From the NCBI RefSeq assembly GCF_050948215.1, contig NW_027488720.1:1-64000 (forward strand): a stretch of 64,000 bases of DNA, in the 5' to 3' direction. The translations under genes were made by a program, and so were the position numbers. Positions 1 through 13,700 of the stretch are shown in pieces; position 1 is the first letter of the stretch; every line of letters starts with the position of its first letter. This DNA is from Halictus rubicundus. Lineage: Eukaryota; Arthropoda; Insecta; Hymenoptera; Halictidae. Under the pieces are notes generated by a model, which had not been told where the DNA came from, did not search any database, and saw only the letters and a program-made list of their open reading frames with translations.

Positions 1-3000
1 TAGAGAATAGGATAGGATAGAGGATAGGATAGGATAGAGGATAGGATAGGATAGAGGATAGGATAGGATAGAGGATAGGATAGGATAGAGGATAGGATGG
101 GATAGAGGATAGGATAGGATAGAGGATAGGATAGGATATATGATAGGATAGGATAGAGGATAGGATAGGATAGAGGATAGGATAGGATAGAGGATCGGAT
201 AGAGGATAGGATAGGATATGATAGGATGGGATAGAGGATAGGATCGGATAGAGGATAGGATAGGATAGAGGATAGGATAGGATAGGATAGGATGGGATAG
301 AGGATAGGATCGGATAGAGGATAGGATAGGATAGAGGATAGGATAGGATAGAGGATAGGATAGGATAGAGGATAGGATGGGATAGAGGATAGGATAGGAT
401 AGAGGATAGGATAGGATATATGATAGGATAGGATAGAGGATAGGATAGGATAGAGGATAGGATAGGATAGAGGATAGGATAAAATAAAGGCTAGGATAGG
501 ATAGAGGATCGGATAGAGGATAGGATAGGATAGAGGATAGGATAGGATAGGATAGGATGGGATAGAGGATAGGATCGGATAGAGGATAGGATAGGATAGA
601 GGATAGGATAGGAAAGAGGGTAGGATAGGATAGAGGAGAGGATAGGATAGAGGATAGGATAGGATAGAGGATAGGATAGGATAGAGGATAGGATAGTATA
701 GAGGATGGGATAGGATAGAGGATAGGATAGGATAGAGGATAGGATAGGATAGGATAGAGGATAGGATAGGATAGAGGATAGGACATGATAGAGGATAGGA
801 TAGGATAGAGGATAGGTTATAAAAGAGGATAGGATAGGAGAGAGGATCGGATAGAGGATAGGATAGGAGAGAGGATAGGGTAGGATAGAGGATAGGATAG
901 GATAGAGGATAGGATGGGATAGAGGATAGGATAGGATAGAGGATAGATTAGGATATATGATAGGATAAAATAAAGGCTAGGATAGGATAGAGGATCGGAT
1001 AGAGGATAGGATAGGATAGAGGATAGGATAGGATAGGATAGAGATAGGATAGGATAGGGGATAGGATAGGATAGAGGATAGGAAATAATAGAGGATAGGA
1101 TAGGATAGAGGATAGGATAGGATAGAGGATAGGATAAAATAGAGGCTAGGATAGGATAGAGGATCGGATAGAGGATAGGATAGGATAGAGAATAGGATAG
1201 GATAGAGGATAGGATTGGAAAGAGGGTAGGATAGGATAGAGGAGAGGATAGGATAGAGGATAGGATAGGATAGAGGATAGAATAGGATAGATGATAGGAT
1301 AGGATAGAGGATCGGATTGAGGATAGGATAGGATACAGGATAGGATAGGATAGAAGATAGCATAGGATAGAGGATAGAATAGGATAGATGATAGGATAGG
1401 ATAGAGGATCGGATGGAGGGTAGGATAGGATAGAGGATAGGATAGGATAGACGATTGGATAGGATAGAGGATAGGATTGGATAGTGAATAGGATAGGATA
1501 GAGGATAGGATAGGATAGAGGAAAGGATAGGATAGAGGATCGGATAGAGGATAGGATAGGAGAGAGGATAGGATAGGATAGAGGATAGGATAGGATAGAG
1601 GATAGGATGGGATAGAGGATAGGATAGGATAGAGGATAGGTTAGGATATATGATAGGATAGGATAGAGGATAGGATAGGAGAGAGGATAGGATAGGATAG
1701 AGGATAGGATAGGATAGAGGATAGGATGGGATAGAGGATAGGATAGGATAGAGGATAGGATAGGATAGAGGATAGGATGGGATAGAGGATAGGATAGGAT
1801 AGAGGATAGGATAGGATATATGATAGGATAGGATAGAGGATAGGATAGGATAGAGGATAGGATAGGATAGAGGATAGGATAGAATAGGATAGAGATAGGA
1901 TAGGATAGGGGATAGGATAGGTTAGAGGATAGGAAATAATAGAGGATAGGATAGGATAGAGGATAGGATAGGATAGGATAGGATGGGATAGAGGATAGGA
2001 TCGGATAGAGGATAGGATAGGATAGAGGATAGGATAGGATAGAGGATAGGATAGGATAGAGGATAGGATGGGATAGAGGATAGAATAGGATAGAGGATAG
2101 GATAGGATATATGATAGGATAGGATAGAGGATAGGATAGGATAGAGGATAGGATAAAATAAAGGCTAGGATAGGATAGAGGATCGGATAGAGGATAGGAT
2201 AGGATAGAGGATAGGATAGGATAGAAGATAGGATAGGATAGAAGATAGGATTGGAAAGAGGGTAGGATAGGATAGAGGAGAGGATAGTATAGAGGATAGG
2301 ATAGGATAGAGGATAGGATAGAATAGGATAGAGATAGGATAGGATAGGGGATAGGATAGGATAGAGGATAGGAAATAATAGAGGATAGGATAGGATAGAG
2401 GATAGGATAAAATAGAGGCTAGGATAGGATAGAGGATCGGATAGAGGATAGGATAGGATAGAGAATAGGATAGGATAGAGGAGAGGATAGGATAGAGGAT
2501 ACGATAGGATAGAGGATAGGATAGGATAGAGGATAGGATAGGATAGAGGATAGGATAGTATAGAGGATAGGATAGGAGAGAGGATAGGATAGGATAGAGG
2601 ATAGGATAGGATAGAGGATAGGATAGGATAGAGGATAGGATAGGATAGAGGATAGGATAGTATAGAGGATAGGATAGGATAGAGGATAGGATAGGATAGA
2701 GGAAAGGATAGGATAGAGGATAGGATAGGATAGAGGATAGGATAGTATAGAGGATAGGATAGGATAGAGGATAGGATAGGATAGAGGATAGGATAGGATA
2801 GAGGATAGGATAGGATAGAGGATAGGTTATAATAGAGGATAGGATAGGATAGAGGATCGGATAGAGGATAGGATAGGATAGGATAGGATGGGATAGAGGA
2901 TAGGATCGGATAGAGGATAGGATAGGATAGAGGATAGGATAGGATAGGATAGGATGGGATAGAGGATAGGATCGGAAAGAGGATAGGATAGGATAGAGGA

Positions 3001-6000
3001 TAGGATAGGAAAGAGGGTAGGATAGGATAGAGGAGAGGATAGGATAGAGGATAGGATAGGATAGAGGATAGGATAGGATAGAGGATAGGATAGTATAGAG
3101 GATAGGATAGGAGAGAGGATAGGATAGGATAGAGGATAGGATAGGATAGAGGATAGGATAGGATAGAGGATAGGATAGTATAGAGTATAGGATAGGATAG
3201 ATGATAGGATAGGATAGAGGATCGGATAGAGGATAGGATAGGATACAGGATAGGATAGGATAGATGATAGCATAGGATAGAGGATAGAATAGGATAGATG
3301 ATAGGATAGGATAGAAGATCGGATGGAGGGTTGGATAGGATAGAGGATAGGATAGAGGATAGGATAGAGGATAGAATAGAGGATAGGATAGGATAGAGGA
3401 TAGGATAGGATGGAGGATATGATAGGATAGAGGATAGGATAGGATAGATGATAGGATGGGATAGAGGATAGGATAGGATAGAGGATAGGATAGGTTAGAG
3501 GATAGGATAGGATAGTGGATAGGATAGGATAGAGGATAGGATAGGATAGAGGAAACGATAGGATAGAGGATCGGATAGAGGATAGGATAGGATAGAGGAA
3601 ACGATAGGATAGAGGATCGGATAGAGGATAGGATAGGATAGAGGATAGGATAGGAAAGAGGGTAGGGTAGGATAGAGGATAGGATAAAATAGAGGCTAGG
3701 ATAAAATAGAGGCTAGGATAGGATAGAGGATCGGATAGAGGATAGGATAGGATAGAGAATAGGATAGGATAGAGGATAGGATTGGAAAGAGGGTAGGATA
3801 GGATAGAGGAGAGGATAGGATAGAGGATAGGATAGGATAGAGGATAGAATAGGATAGATGATAGGATAGGATAGAGGATCGGATAGAGGATAGGATAGGA
3901 TAGAGGATGGTATAGAGGGTAGGATAGAGGATAGGATAGGATAGAGTATAGGATAGGATACGATAGAGGATAGGATAGATGATAGGATAGGATAGAGGAT
4001 AGGATAGGATAGAGGATAGGATAGGATAGAGGATAGGATAGGATACAGGATAGGATAGGATAGATGATAGCATAGGATAGAGGATAGAATAGGATAGATG
4101 ATAGGATAGGATAGAGGATCGGATGGAGGGTTGGATAGGATACAGGATAGGATAGAGGATAGGATAGAGGATAGAATAGAGGATAGGATAGGATAGAGGA
4201 TAGGATAGGATGGAGGATAGGATAGGATAGAGGATAGGATAGGATAGAGGATAGGATAGGAAAGAGGGTAGGATAGGATAGAGGATAGGAAATAATAGAG
4301 GATAGGATAGGATAGAGGATAGGATAGGATAGAGGATAGGATAAAATAGAGGCTAGGATGAAATAGAGGCTAGGATAGGATAGAGGATCGGATAGAGGAT
4401 AGGATAGGATAGAGAATAGGATAGGATAGAGGATAGGATTGGAAAGAGGGTAGGATAGGATAGAGGAGAGGATAGGGTAGAGGATAGGATAGGATAGAGG
4501 ATAGAATAGGATAGATGATAGGATAGGATAGAGGATCGGATTGAGGATAGGATAGGATACAGGATAGGATAGGATAGAAGATAGCATAGGATAGAGGATA
4601 GAATAGGATAGATGATAGGATAGGATAGAGGATCGGATGGAGGGTAGGATAGGATAGAGGATAGGATAGGATAGAGGATTGGATAGGATAGAGGATAGGA
4701 TAGGATAGTGGATAGGATAGGATAGAGGATAGGATAGGATAGAGGAAAGGATAGGATAGAGGATCGGATAGAGGATAGGATAGGAGAGAGGATAGGATAG
4801 GATAGAGGATAGGATAGGATAGAGGATCGGATGGGATAGAGGATAGGATAGGATAGAGGATAGGATAGGATATATGATAGGATAGGATAGAGGATAGGTT
4901 ATAATAGAGGATAGGATAGGAGACAGGATCGGATAGAGGATAGGATAGGAGAGAGGATAGGGTAGGATAGAGGATAGGATAGGAGAGAGGATAGGGTAGG
5001 ATAGAGGATAGGATAGTTATAGAGGATAGGATGGGATAGAGGATGGGATAGGATAGAGGATAGGATAGGATATATGATAGGATAGGATAGAGGATAGGAT
5101 AGGATAGAGGATAGGATAAAATAAAGGCTAGGATAGGATAGAGGATCGGATAGAGGATAGGATAGGATAGAGGATAGGATAGGATAGAGGATAGGATTGG
5201 AAAGAGAGTAGGATAGGATAGAGGAGAGGATAGGATAGAGGATAGGATAGAATAGGATAGAGATAGGATAGGATAGGGTATAGGATAGGATAGAGGATAG
5301 GAAATAATAGAGGATAGGATAGGAGAGAGGATCGGATAGAGGATAGGATAGGATAGAGAATAGGATAGGATAGAGGATAGGATTGGAAAGAGAGTAGGAT
5401 AGGATAGAGGAGAGGATAGGATAGAGGATAGGATAGGATAGAGGATAGAATAGGATAGATGATAGGATAGGATAGAGGATCGGATAGAGGATAGGATAGG
5501 ATAGAGGATGGTATAGAGGGTAGGATAGAGGATAGGATAGGATAGAGTATAGGATAGGATACGATAGAGGATAGGATAGATGATAGGATAGGATAGAGGA
5601 TAGGATAGGATAGAGGATAGGATAGGATAGAGGATAGGATAGGATAGAGGATAGGATAGGATAGAGGATAGGATGGAGGATAGGATGGAGGATAGGATAG
5701 GATAGAGGATCGGATGGGATAGAGGATAGGATAGGATAGAGGATAGGATAGGATATATGATAGGATAGGATAGAGGATAGGTTATAATAGAGGATAGGAT
5801 AGGAGACAGGATCGGATAGAGGATAGGATAGGAGAGAGGATAGGATAAAATAAAGGCTAGGATAGGATAGAGGATCGGATAGAGGATAGGATAGGATAGA
5901 GGATAGGATAGGATAGAGGATAGGATTGGAAAGAGAGTAGGATAGGATAGAGGAGAGGATAGGATAGAGGATAGGATAGAATAGGATAGAGATAGGATAG

Positions 6001-9000
6001 GATAGGGGATAGGATAGGATAGAGGATAGGAAATAATAGAGGATAGGATAGGATAGAGGATAGGATAGGATAGAGGATAGGATAAAATAGAGGCTAGGAT
6101 AAAATAGAGGCTAGGATAGGATAGAGGATCGGATAGAGGATAGGATAGGATAGAGAATAGGATAGGATAGAGGATAGGATTGGAAAGAGGGTAGGATAGG
6201 ATAGAGGAGAGGATAGGATAGAGGATAGGATAGGATAGAGGATAGAATAGGATAGATGATAGGATAGGATAGAGGATCGGATAGAGGATAGGATAGGATA
6301 GAGGATGGTATAGAGGGTAGGATAGAGGATAGGATAGGATAGAGTATAGGATAGGATACGATAGAGGATAGGATAGATGATAGGATAGGATAGAGGATAG
6401 GATAGGATAGAGGATAGGATAGGATAGAGGATAGGATAGGATAGAGGATAGGATGGAGGATAGGATGGAGGATAGGATGGAGGATAGGATAGAGGATAGG
6501 ATAGAGGATAGGATAGGATAGAGGATAGGATAGGATAGGATAGAGGATAGGATAGGATAGAGGATAGGATAGGATAGAGGATAGGATAGGATAGAGGATA
6601 GGATAGAATAGGATAGAGATAGGATAGGATGGGGGATAGGATAGAATAGAGGATAGGAAATAATAGAGGATAGGATAGGATAGAGGATAGGATAGGATAG
6701 AGGATAGGATAAAATAGAGGCTAGGATAGGATAGAGGATCGGATAGAGGATAGGATATGATAGAGAATAGGATAGGATAGAGGATAGGATTGGAAAGAGG
6801 GTAGGATAGGATAGAGGAGAGGATAGGATAGAGGATAGGATAGAGGATAGGATAGGATAGAGGATAGGATAGGATAGAGGATAGGATAGGATAGAGGATA
6901 GGATAGTATAGAGGATAGGATAGGAGAGAGGATACAATAGGATAGAGGATAGGATAGGATAGAGGATAGGATAGGATAGAGGATAGGATAGTATAGAGTA
7001 TAGGATAGGATAGAGGATAGGATAGGATAGAGGATAGGATAGGATAGAGGATCGGATAGAGGATAGGATAGGATAGAGAATAGGATAGGATAGAGGATAG
7101 GATTGGAAAGAGGGTAGGATAGGATAGAGGAGAAGATAGGATAGAGGATAGGATAGGATAGAGGATAGGATAGGATAGAGGATAGGATAGGATAGAGGAT
7201 AGGATAGTATAGAGGATAGGATAGGAGAGAGGATAGGATAGGATAGAGGATAGGATAGGATAGAGGATACGATAGGATAGAGGATAGGATAGGATAGAGG
7301 ATAGGATAGTATAGAGTATAGGATAGGATATAGGGTAGGATAGAATAGAGGATAGGATAGGATAGAGGATAGGATATGATAGAGGATAGGATAGGATAGA
7401 GGATAGGTTATAATAGAGGATAGGATAGGATAGAGGATCGGATAGAGGATAGGATAGGAGAGAGGATAGGGTAGGATAGAGGATAGGATAGGATAGAGGA
7501 TAGGATGGGATAGAGGATAGGATAGGATAGAGGATAGGATAGGATATGTGATAGGATAAACTAAAGGCTAGGATAGGATAGAGGATCGGATAGAGGATAG
7601 GATAGGATAGAGGATAGGATAGGATAGAGGATAGGATTGGAAAGAGGGTAGGATAGGATAGAGGAGAGGATAGAATAGAGGATAGAGATAGGATAGGATA
7701 GGGGATAGGATAGGATAGAGGATAGGAAATAATAGAGGATAGGATAGGATAGAGTATAGGATAGGATAGAGGATAGGATAAAATAGAGGCTAGGATAGGA
7801 TAGAGGATCGGATAGAGGATAGGATAGGATAGAGAATAGGATAGGATAGAGGATAGGATTGGAAAGAGGGTAGGATAGGATAGAGGAGAGGATAGGGTAG
7901 AAGATAGGATAGGATAGAGGATAGAATAGGATAGATGATAGGATAGGATAGAGGATCGGATTGAGGATAGGATAGGATACAGGATAGGATAGGATAGAAG
8001 ATAGCATAGGATAGAGGATAGAATAGGATAGATGATAGGATAGGATAGAGGATCGGATGGAGGGTAGGATAGGATAGAGGATAGGATAGGATAGAGGATT
8101 GGATAGGATAGAGGATAGGATAGGATAGTGGATAGGATAGGATAGAGGATAGGATAGGATAGAGGAAAGGATAGGATAGAGGATCGGATAGAGGATAGGA
8201 TAGGAGAGAGGATAGGATAGGATAGAGGATAGGATAGGATAGAGGATCGGATGGGATAGAGGATAGGATAGGATAGAGGATAGGATAGGATATATGATAG
8301 GATAGGATAGAGGATAGGTTATAATAGAGGATAGGATAGGAGACAGGATCGGATAGAGGATAGGATAGGAGAGAGGATAGGGTAGGATAGAGGATAGGAT
8401 AGGGGAGAGGATAGGGTAGGATAGAGGATAGGATAGTTATAGAGGATAGGATGGGATAGAGGATAGGATAGGATAGAGGATAGGATAGGATATATGATAG
8501 GATAGGATAGAGGATAGGATAGGATAGAGGATAGGATAGGATAGAGGATAGGATAAAATAAAGGCTAGGATAGGATAGAGGATCGGATAGAGGATAGGAT
8601 AGGATAGAGGATAGGATAGGATAGGATAGAGGATAGGATTGGAAAGAGAGTAGGATAAGATAGAGGAGAGGATAGGATAGAGGATAGGATAGGATAGAGG
8701 ATAGGATAGAATAGGATAGAGATAGGATAGGATAGGGGATAGGATAGGATAGAGGATAGGAAATAATAGAGGATAGGATAGGATAGAGGATAGGATAGGA
8801 TAGAGGATAGGATAAAATAGAGGCTAGGATAAAATAGAGGCTAGGATAGGATAGAGAATAGGATAGGATAGAGGATAGGATTGGAAAGAGGGTAGGATAG
8901 GATAGAGGAGAGGATAGGATAGAGGATAGGATAGGATGGAGGATAGAATAGGATAGATGATAGGATAGGATAGAGGATCGGATGGAGGATAGGATAGGAT

Positions 9001-10758
9001 AGAGGATGGTATAGAGGGTAGGATAGAGGATAGGATAGGATAGAGTATAGGATAGGATACGATAGAGGATAGGATAGATGATAGGATAGGATAGAGGATA
9101 GGATAGGATAGAGGATAGGATAGGATAGAGGATAGGATAGGATAGAGGATAGGATAGGATAGAGGATAGGATAGGATAGAGGATAGGATGGAGGATAGGA
9201 TGGAGGATAGGATAGAGGATAGGATAGAGGATAGGATAGGATAAAGGATAGGATAGGATAGAGGATAGGATAGGAAAGAGGATAGGATAGGATAGAGGAT
9301 AGGATAGGATAGAGGATAGGATAGGAAAGAGGGTAGGATAGGATAGATTAGAGGATAGGATAGAGTATAGGATAGGATAGAGGATAGGATAGGATAGAGG
9401 ATAGGATAGAATAGGATAGAGATAGGATAGGACAGGGGATAGGATAGGATAGAGGATAGGATAGGATAGAGAATAGGATAGGAAAGAGGATAGGATTGGA
9501 AAGAGGGTAGGATAGGATAGAGGAGAGGATAGGATAGAGGATAGGATTGGAAAGAGGGTAGGATAGGATAGAGGAGAGGATAGGATAGAGGATAGGATAG
9601 GATAGAGGATAGAATAGGATAGATGATAGGATAGGATAGAGGATCGGATAGAGGATAGGATAGGATAGAGGATGGTATAGAGGGTAGGATAGAGGATAGG
9701 ATAGGATAGAGTATAGGATAGGATACGATAGAGGATAGGATAGATGATAGGATAGGATAGAGGATAGGATAGGATAGAGGATAGGATGGAGGATAGGATG
9801 GAGGATAGGATAGAGGATAGGATAGAGGATAGGATAGGATAGAGGATAGGATAGGATAGAGGATAGGATAGGATAGAGGATAGGATAGGAAAGAGGGTAG
9901 GATAGGATAGAGGAGAGGATAGGATAGAGTATAGGATAGGATAGAGGATAGGATAGGATAGAGGATAGGATAGTATAGAGGATAGGATAGGAGAGAGGAT
10001 CGGATAGAGGATAGGATAGGAGAGAGGATAGGGTAGAATAGAGGATAGGATAGGATAGAGGATAGGATGGGATAGAGGATAGGATATGATAGAGGATAGG
10101 ATAGGATAGAGGATAGGTTATAATAGAGGATAGGATAGGAGAGAGGATCGGATAGAGGGTAGGATAGGATAGAGGATAGGATAGGATAGAGGATTGGATA
10201 GGATAGAGGATAGGATAGGATAGTGGATAGGATAGGATAGAGGATAGGATAGGATAGAGGAAGGGATAGGATAGAGGATCGGATAGAGGATAGGATAGGA
10301 GAGAGGATAGGATAGGATAGAGGATAGGATAGGATAGAGGATAGGATGGGATAGAGGATAGGATAGGATAGAGGATAGGTTAGGATATATGATAGGATAG
10401 GATAGAGGATAGGATAGGAGAGAGGATAGGATAGGATAGAGGATAGGATAGGATAGAGGATAGGATGGGATAGAGGATAGGATAGGATAGAGGATAGGAT
10501 AGGATAGAGGATAGGATGGGATAGAGGATAGGATAGGATAGAGGATAGGATAGGATATATGATAGGATAGGATAGAGGATAGGATAGGATAGAGGATAGG
10601 ATAGGATAGAGGATAGGATAGAATAGGATAGAGATAGGATAGGATAGGGGATAGGATAGGATAGAGGATAGGAAATAATAGAGGATAGGATAGGATAGAG
10701 GATAGGATAAAATAGAGGCTAGGATAGGATAGAGGATCGGATAGAGGATAGGATAGGA
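1..10758. repeat. Large segmental duplication, copy 1 (~10.76 kb)
   Basis: The first bases of the window (tagagaatagg followed by the same series of variants) reappear at 10,759, so the offset is 10,758. Variant landmarks follow in the same order in both copies, including atatatgat, ggctagg, ggaaataat, gatagcat and tacaatagg. The offset is 10,724 near 2,827-4,587 and 10,826 near 6,937. The changes of 34 and 102 bp are exactly 2 and 6 satellite units, as expected for gain or loss of whole units after duplication. The left edge of the unit may lie outside the window. Confidence 0.85.
3845..3987. repeat. Signature variant module (~140 bp), example copy
   Basis: This is one clear copy of a recurring higher-order module inside the satellite. 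Its variant steps, in order, are gaatagg, gatgatagg, ggatcgg, ggatggtatagaggg, gagtatagg, gatacgatag and a second gatgatagg. By eye the rare ggtatagaggg landmark appears in about 25 modules across the window, for example near 5,510, 9,010, 14,632, 22,690, 24,939, 34,535, 43,068, 51,392 and 63,357. Their shared multi-site haplotype implies copying of whole modules rather than independent mutation of 17-mers. Confidence 0.75.
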
Positions 10759-13700
10759 TAGAGAATAGGATAGGATAGAGGATAGGATAGGATAGAGGAT
10801 AGGATAGGATAGAGGATAGGATAGGATAGAGGATAGGATAGGATAGAGGATAGGATGGGATAGAGGATAGGATAGGATAGAGGATAGGATAGGATATATG
10901 ATAGGATAGGATAGAGGATAGGATAGGATAGAGGATAGGATAGGATAGAGGATCGGATAGAGGATAGGATAGGATATGATAGGATGGGATAGAGGATAGG
11001 ATCGGATAGAGGATAGGATAGGATAGAGGATAGGATAGGATAGGATAGGATGGGATAGAGGATAGGATCGGATAGAGGATAGGATAGGATAGAGGATAGG
11101 ATAGGATAGAGGATAGGATAGGATAGAGGATAGGATGGGATAGAGGATAGGATAGGATAGAGGATAGGATAGGATATATGATAGGATAGGATAGAGGATA
11201 GGATAGGATAGAGGATAGGATAGGATAGAGGATAGGATAAAATAAAGGCTAGGATAGGATAGAGGATCGGATAGAGGATAGGATAGGATAGAGGATAGGA
11301 TAGGATAGGATAGGATGGGATAGAGGATAGGATCGGATAGAGGATAGGATAGGATAGAGGATAGGATAGGAAAGAGGGTAGGATAGGATAGAGGAGAGGA
11401 TAGGATAGAGGATAGGATAGGATAGAGGATAGGATAGGATAGAGGATAGGATAGTATAGAGGATGGGATAGGATAGAGGATAGGATAGGATAGAGGATAG
11501 GATAGGATAGGATAGAGGATAGGATAGGATAGAGGATAGGATATGATAGAGGATAGGATAGGATAGAGGATAGGTTATAATAGAGGATAGGATAGGAGAG
11601 AGGATCGGATAGAGGATAGGATAGGAGAGAGGATAGGGTAGGATAGAGGATAGGATAGGATAGAGGATAGGATGGGATAGAGGATAGGATAGGATAGAGG
11701 ATAGATTAGGATATATGATAGGATAAAATAAAGGCTAGGATAGGATAGAGGATCGGATAGAGGATAGGATAGGATAGAGGATAGGATAGGATAGGATAGA
11801 GATAGGATAGGATAGGGGATAGGATAGGATAGAGGATAGGAAATAATAGAGGATAGGATAGGATAGAGGATAGGATAGGATAGAGGATAGGATAAAATAG
11901 AGGCTAGGATAGGATAGAGGATCGGATAGAGGATAGGATAGGATAGAGAATAGGATAGGATAGAGGATAGGATTGGAAAGAGGGTAGGATAGGATAGAGG
12001 AGAGGATAGGATAGAGGATAGGATAGGATAGAGGATAGAATAGGATAGATGATAGGATAGGATAGAGGATCGGATTGAGGATAGGATAGGATACAGGATA
12101 GGATAGGATAGAAGATAGCATAGGATAGAGGATAGAATAGGATAGATGATAGGATAGGATAGAGGATCGGATGGAGGGTAGGATAGGATAGAGGATAGGA
12201 TAGGATAGACGATTGGATAGGATAGAGGATAGGATTGGATAGTGAATAGGATAGGATAGAGGATAGGATAGGATAGAGGAAAGGATAGGATAGAGGATCG
12301 GATAGAGGATAGGATAGGAGAGAGGATAGGATAGGATAGAGGATAGGATAGGATAGAGGATAGGATGGGATAGAGGATAGGATAGGATAGAGGATAGGTT
12401 AGGATATATGATAGGATAGGATAGAGGATAGGATAGGAGAGAGGATAGGATAGGATAGAGGATAGGATAGGATAGAGGATAGGATGGGATAGAGGATAGG
12501 ATAGGATAGAGGATAGGATAGGATAGAGGATAGGATGGGATAGAGGATAGGATAGGATAGAGGATAGGATAGGATATATGATAGGATAGGATAGAGGATA
12601 GGATAGGATAGAGGATAGGATAGGATAGAGGATAGGATAGAATAGGATAGAGATAGGATAGGATAGGGGATAGGATAGGTTAGAGGATAGGAAATAATAG
12701 AGGATAGGATAGGATAGAGGATAGGATAGGATAGGATAGGATGGGATAGAGGATAGGATCGGATAGAGGATAGGATAGGATAGAGGATAGGATAGGATAG
12801 AGGATAGGATAGGATAGAGGATAGGATGGGATAGAGGATAGAATAGGATAGAGGATAGGATAGGATATATGATAGGATAGGATAGAGGATAGGATAGGAT
12901 AGAGGATAGGATAAAATAAAGGCTAGGATAGGATAGAGGATCGGATAGAGGATAGGATAGGATAGAGGATAGGATAGGATAGAAGATAGGATAGGATAGA
13001 GGATAGGATTGGAAAGAGGGTAGGATAGGATAGAGGAGAGGATAGTATAGAGGATAGGATAGGATAGAGGATAGGATAGAATAGGATAGAGATAGGATAG
13101 GATAGGGGATAGGATAGGATAGAGGATAGGAAATAATAGAGGATAGGATAGGATAGAGGATAGGATAAAATAGAGGCTAGGATAGGATAGAGGATCGGAT
13201 AGAGGATAGGATAGGATAGAGAATAGGATAGGATAGAGGAGAGGATAGGATAGAGGATAGGATAGGATAGAGGATAGGATAGGATAGAGGATAGGATAGG
13301 ATAGAGGATAGGATAGTATAGAGGATAGGATAGGAGAGAGGATAGGATAGGATAGAGGATAGGATAGGATAGAGGATAGGATAGGATAGAGGATAGGATA
13401 GGATAGAGGATAGGATAGTATAGAGGATAGGATAGGATAGAGGATAGGATAGGATAGAGGATAGGATAGTATAGAGGATAGGATAGGATAGAGGATAGGA
13501 TAGGATAGAGGATAGGATAGGATAGAGGATAGGATAGGATAGAGGATAGGTTATAATAGAGGATAGGATAGGATAGAGGATCGGATAGAGGATAGGATAG
13601 GATAGGATAGGATGGGATAGAGGATAGGATCGGATAGAGGATAGGATAGGATAGAGGATAGGATAGGATAGGATAGGATGGGATAGAGGATAGGATCGGA

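Noticed and set aside
2827..4587. Long minus-strand open frames (also 4,370-6,937, 13,551-15,311, 53,691-55,445, 60,628-62,505 and similar), each encoding an I/L/S/Y/P-rich repeat
   Set aside because: The minus strand of the satellite lacks stop triplets in every frame, and overlapping frames read the same 17-residue repeat. There is no domain, no non-repeat codon content and no promoter-like sequence. They are by-products of composition.
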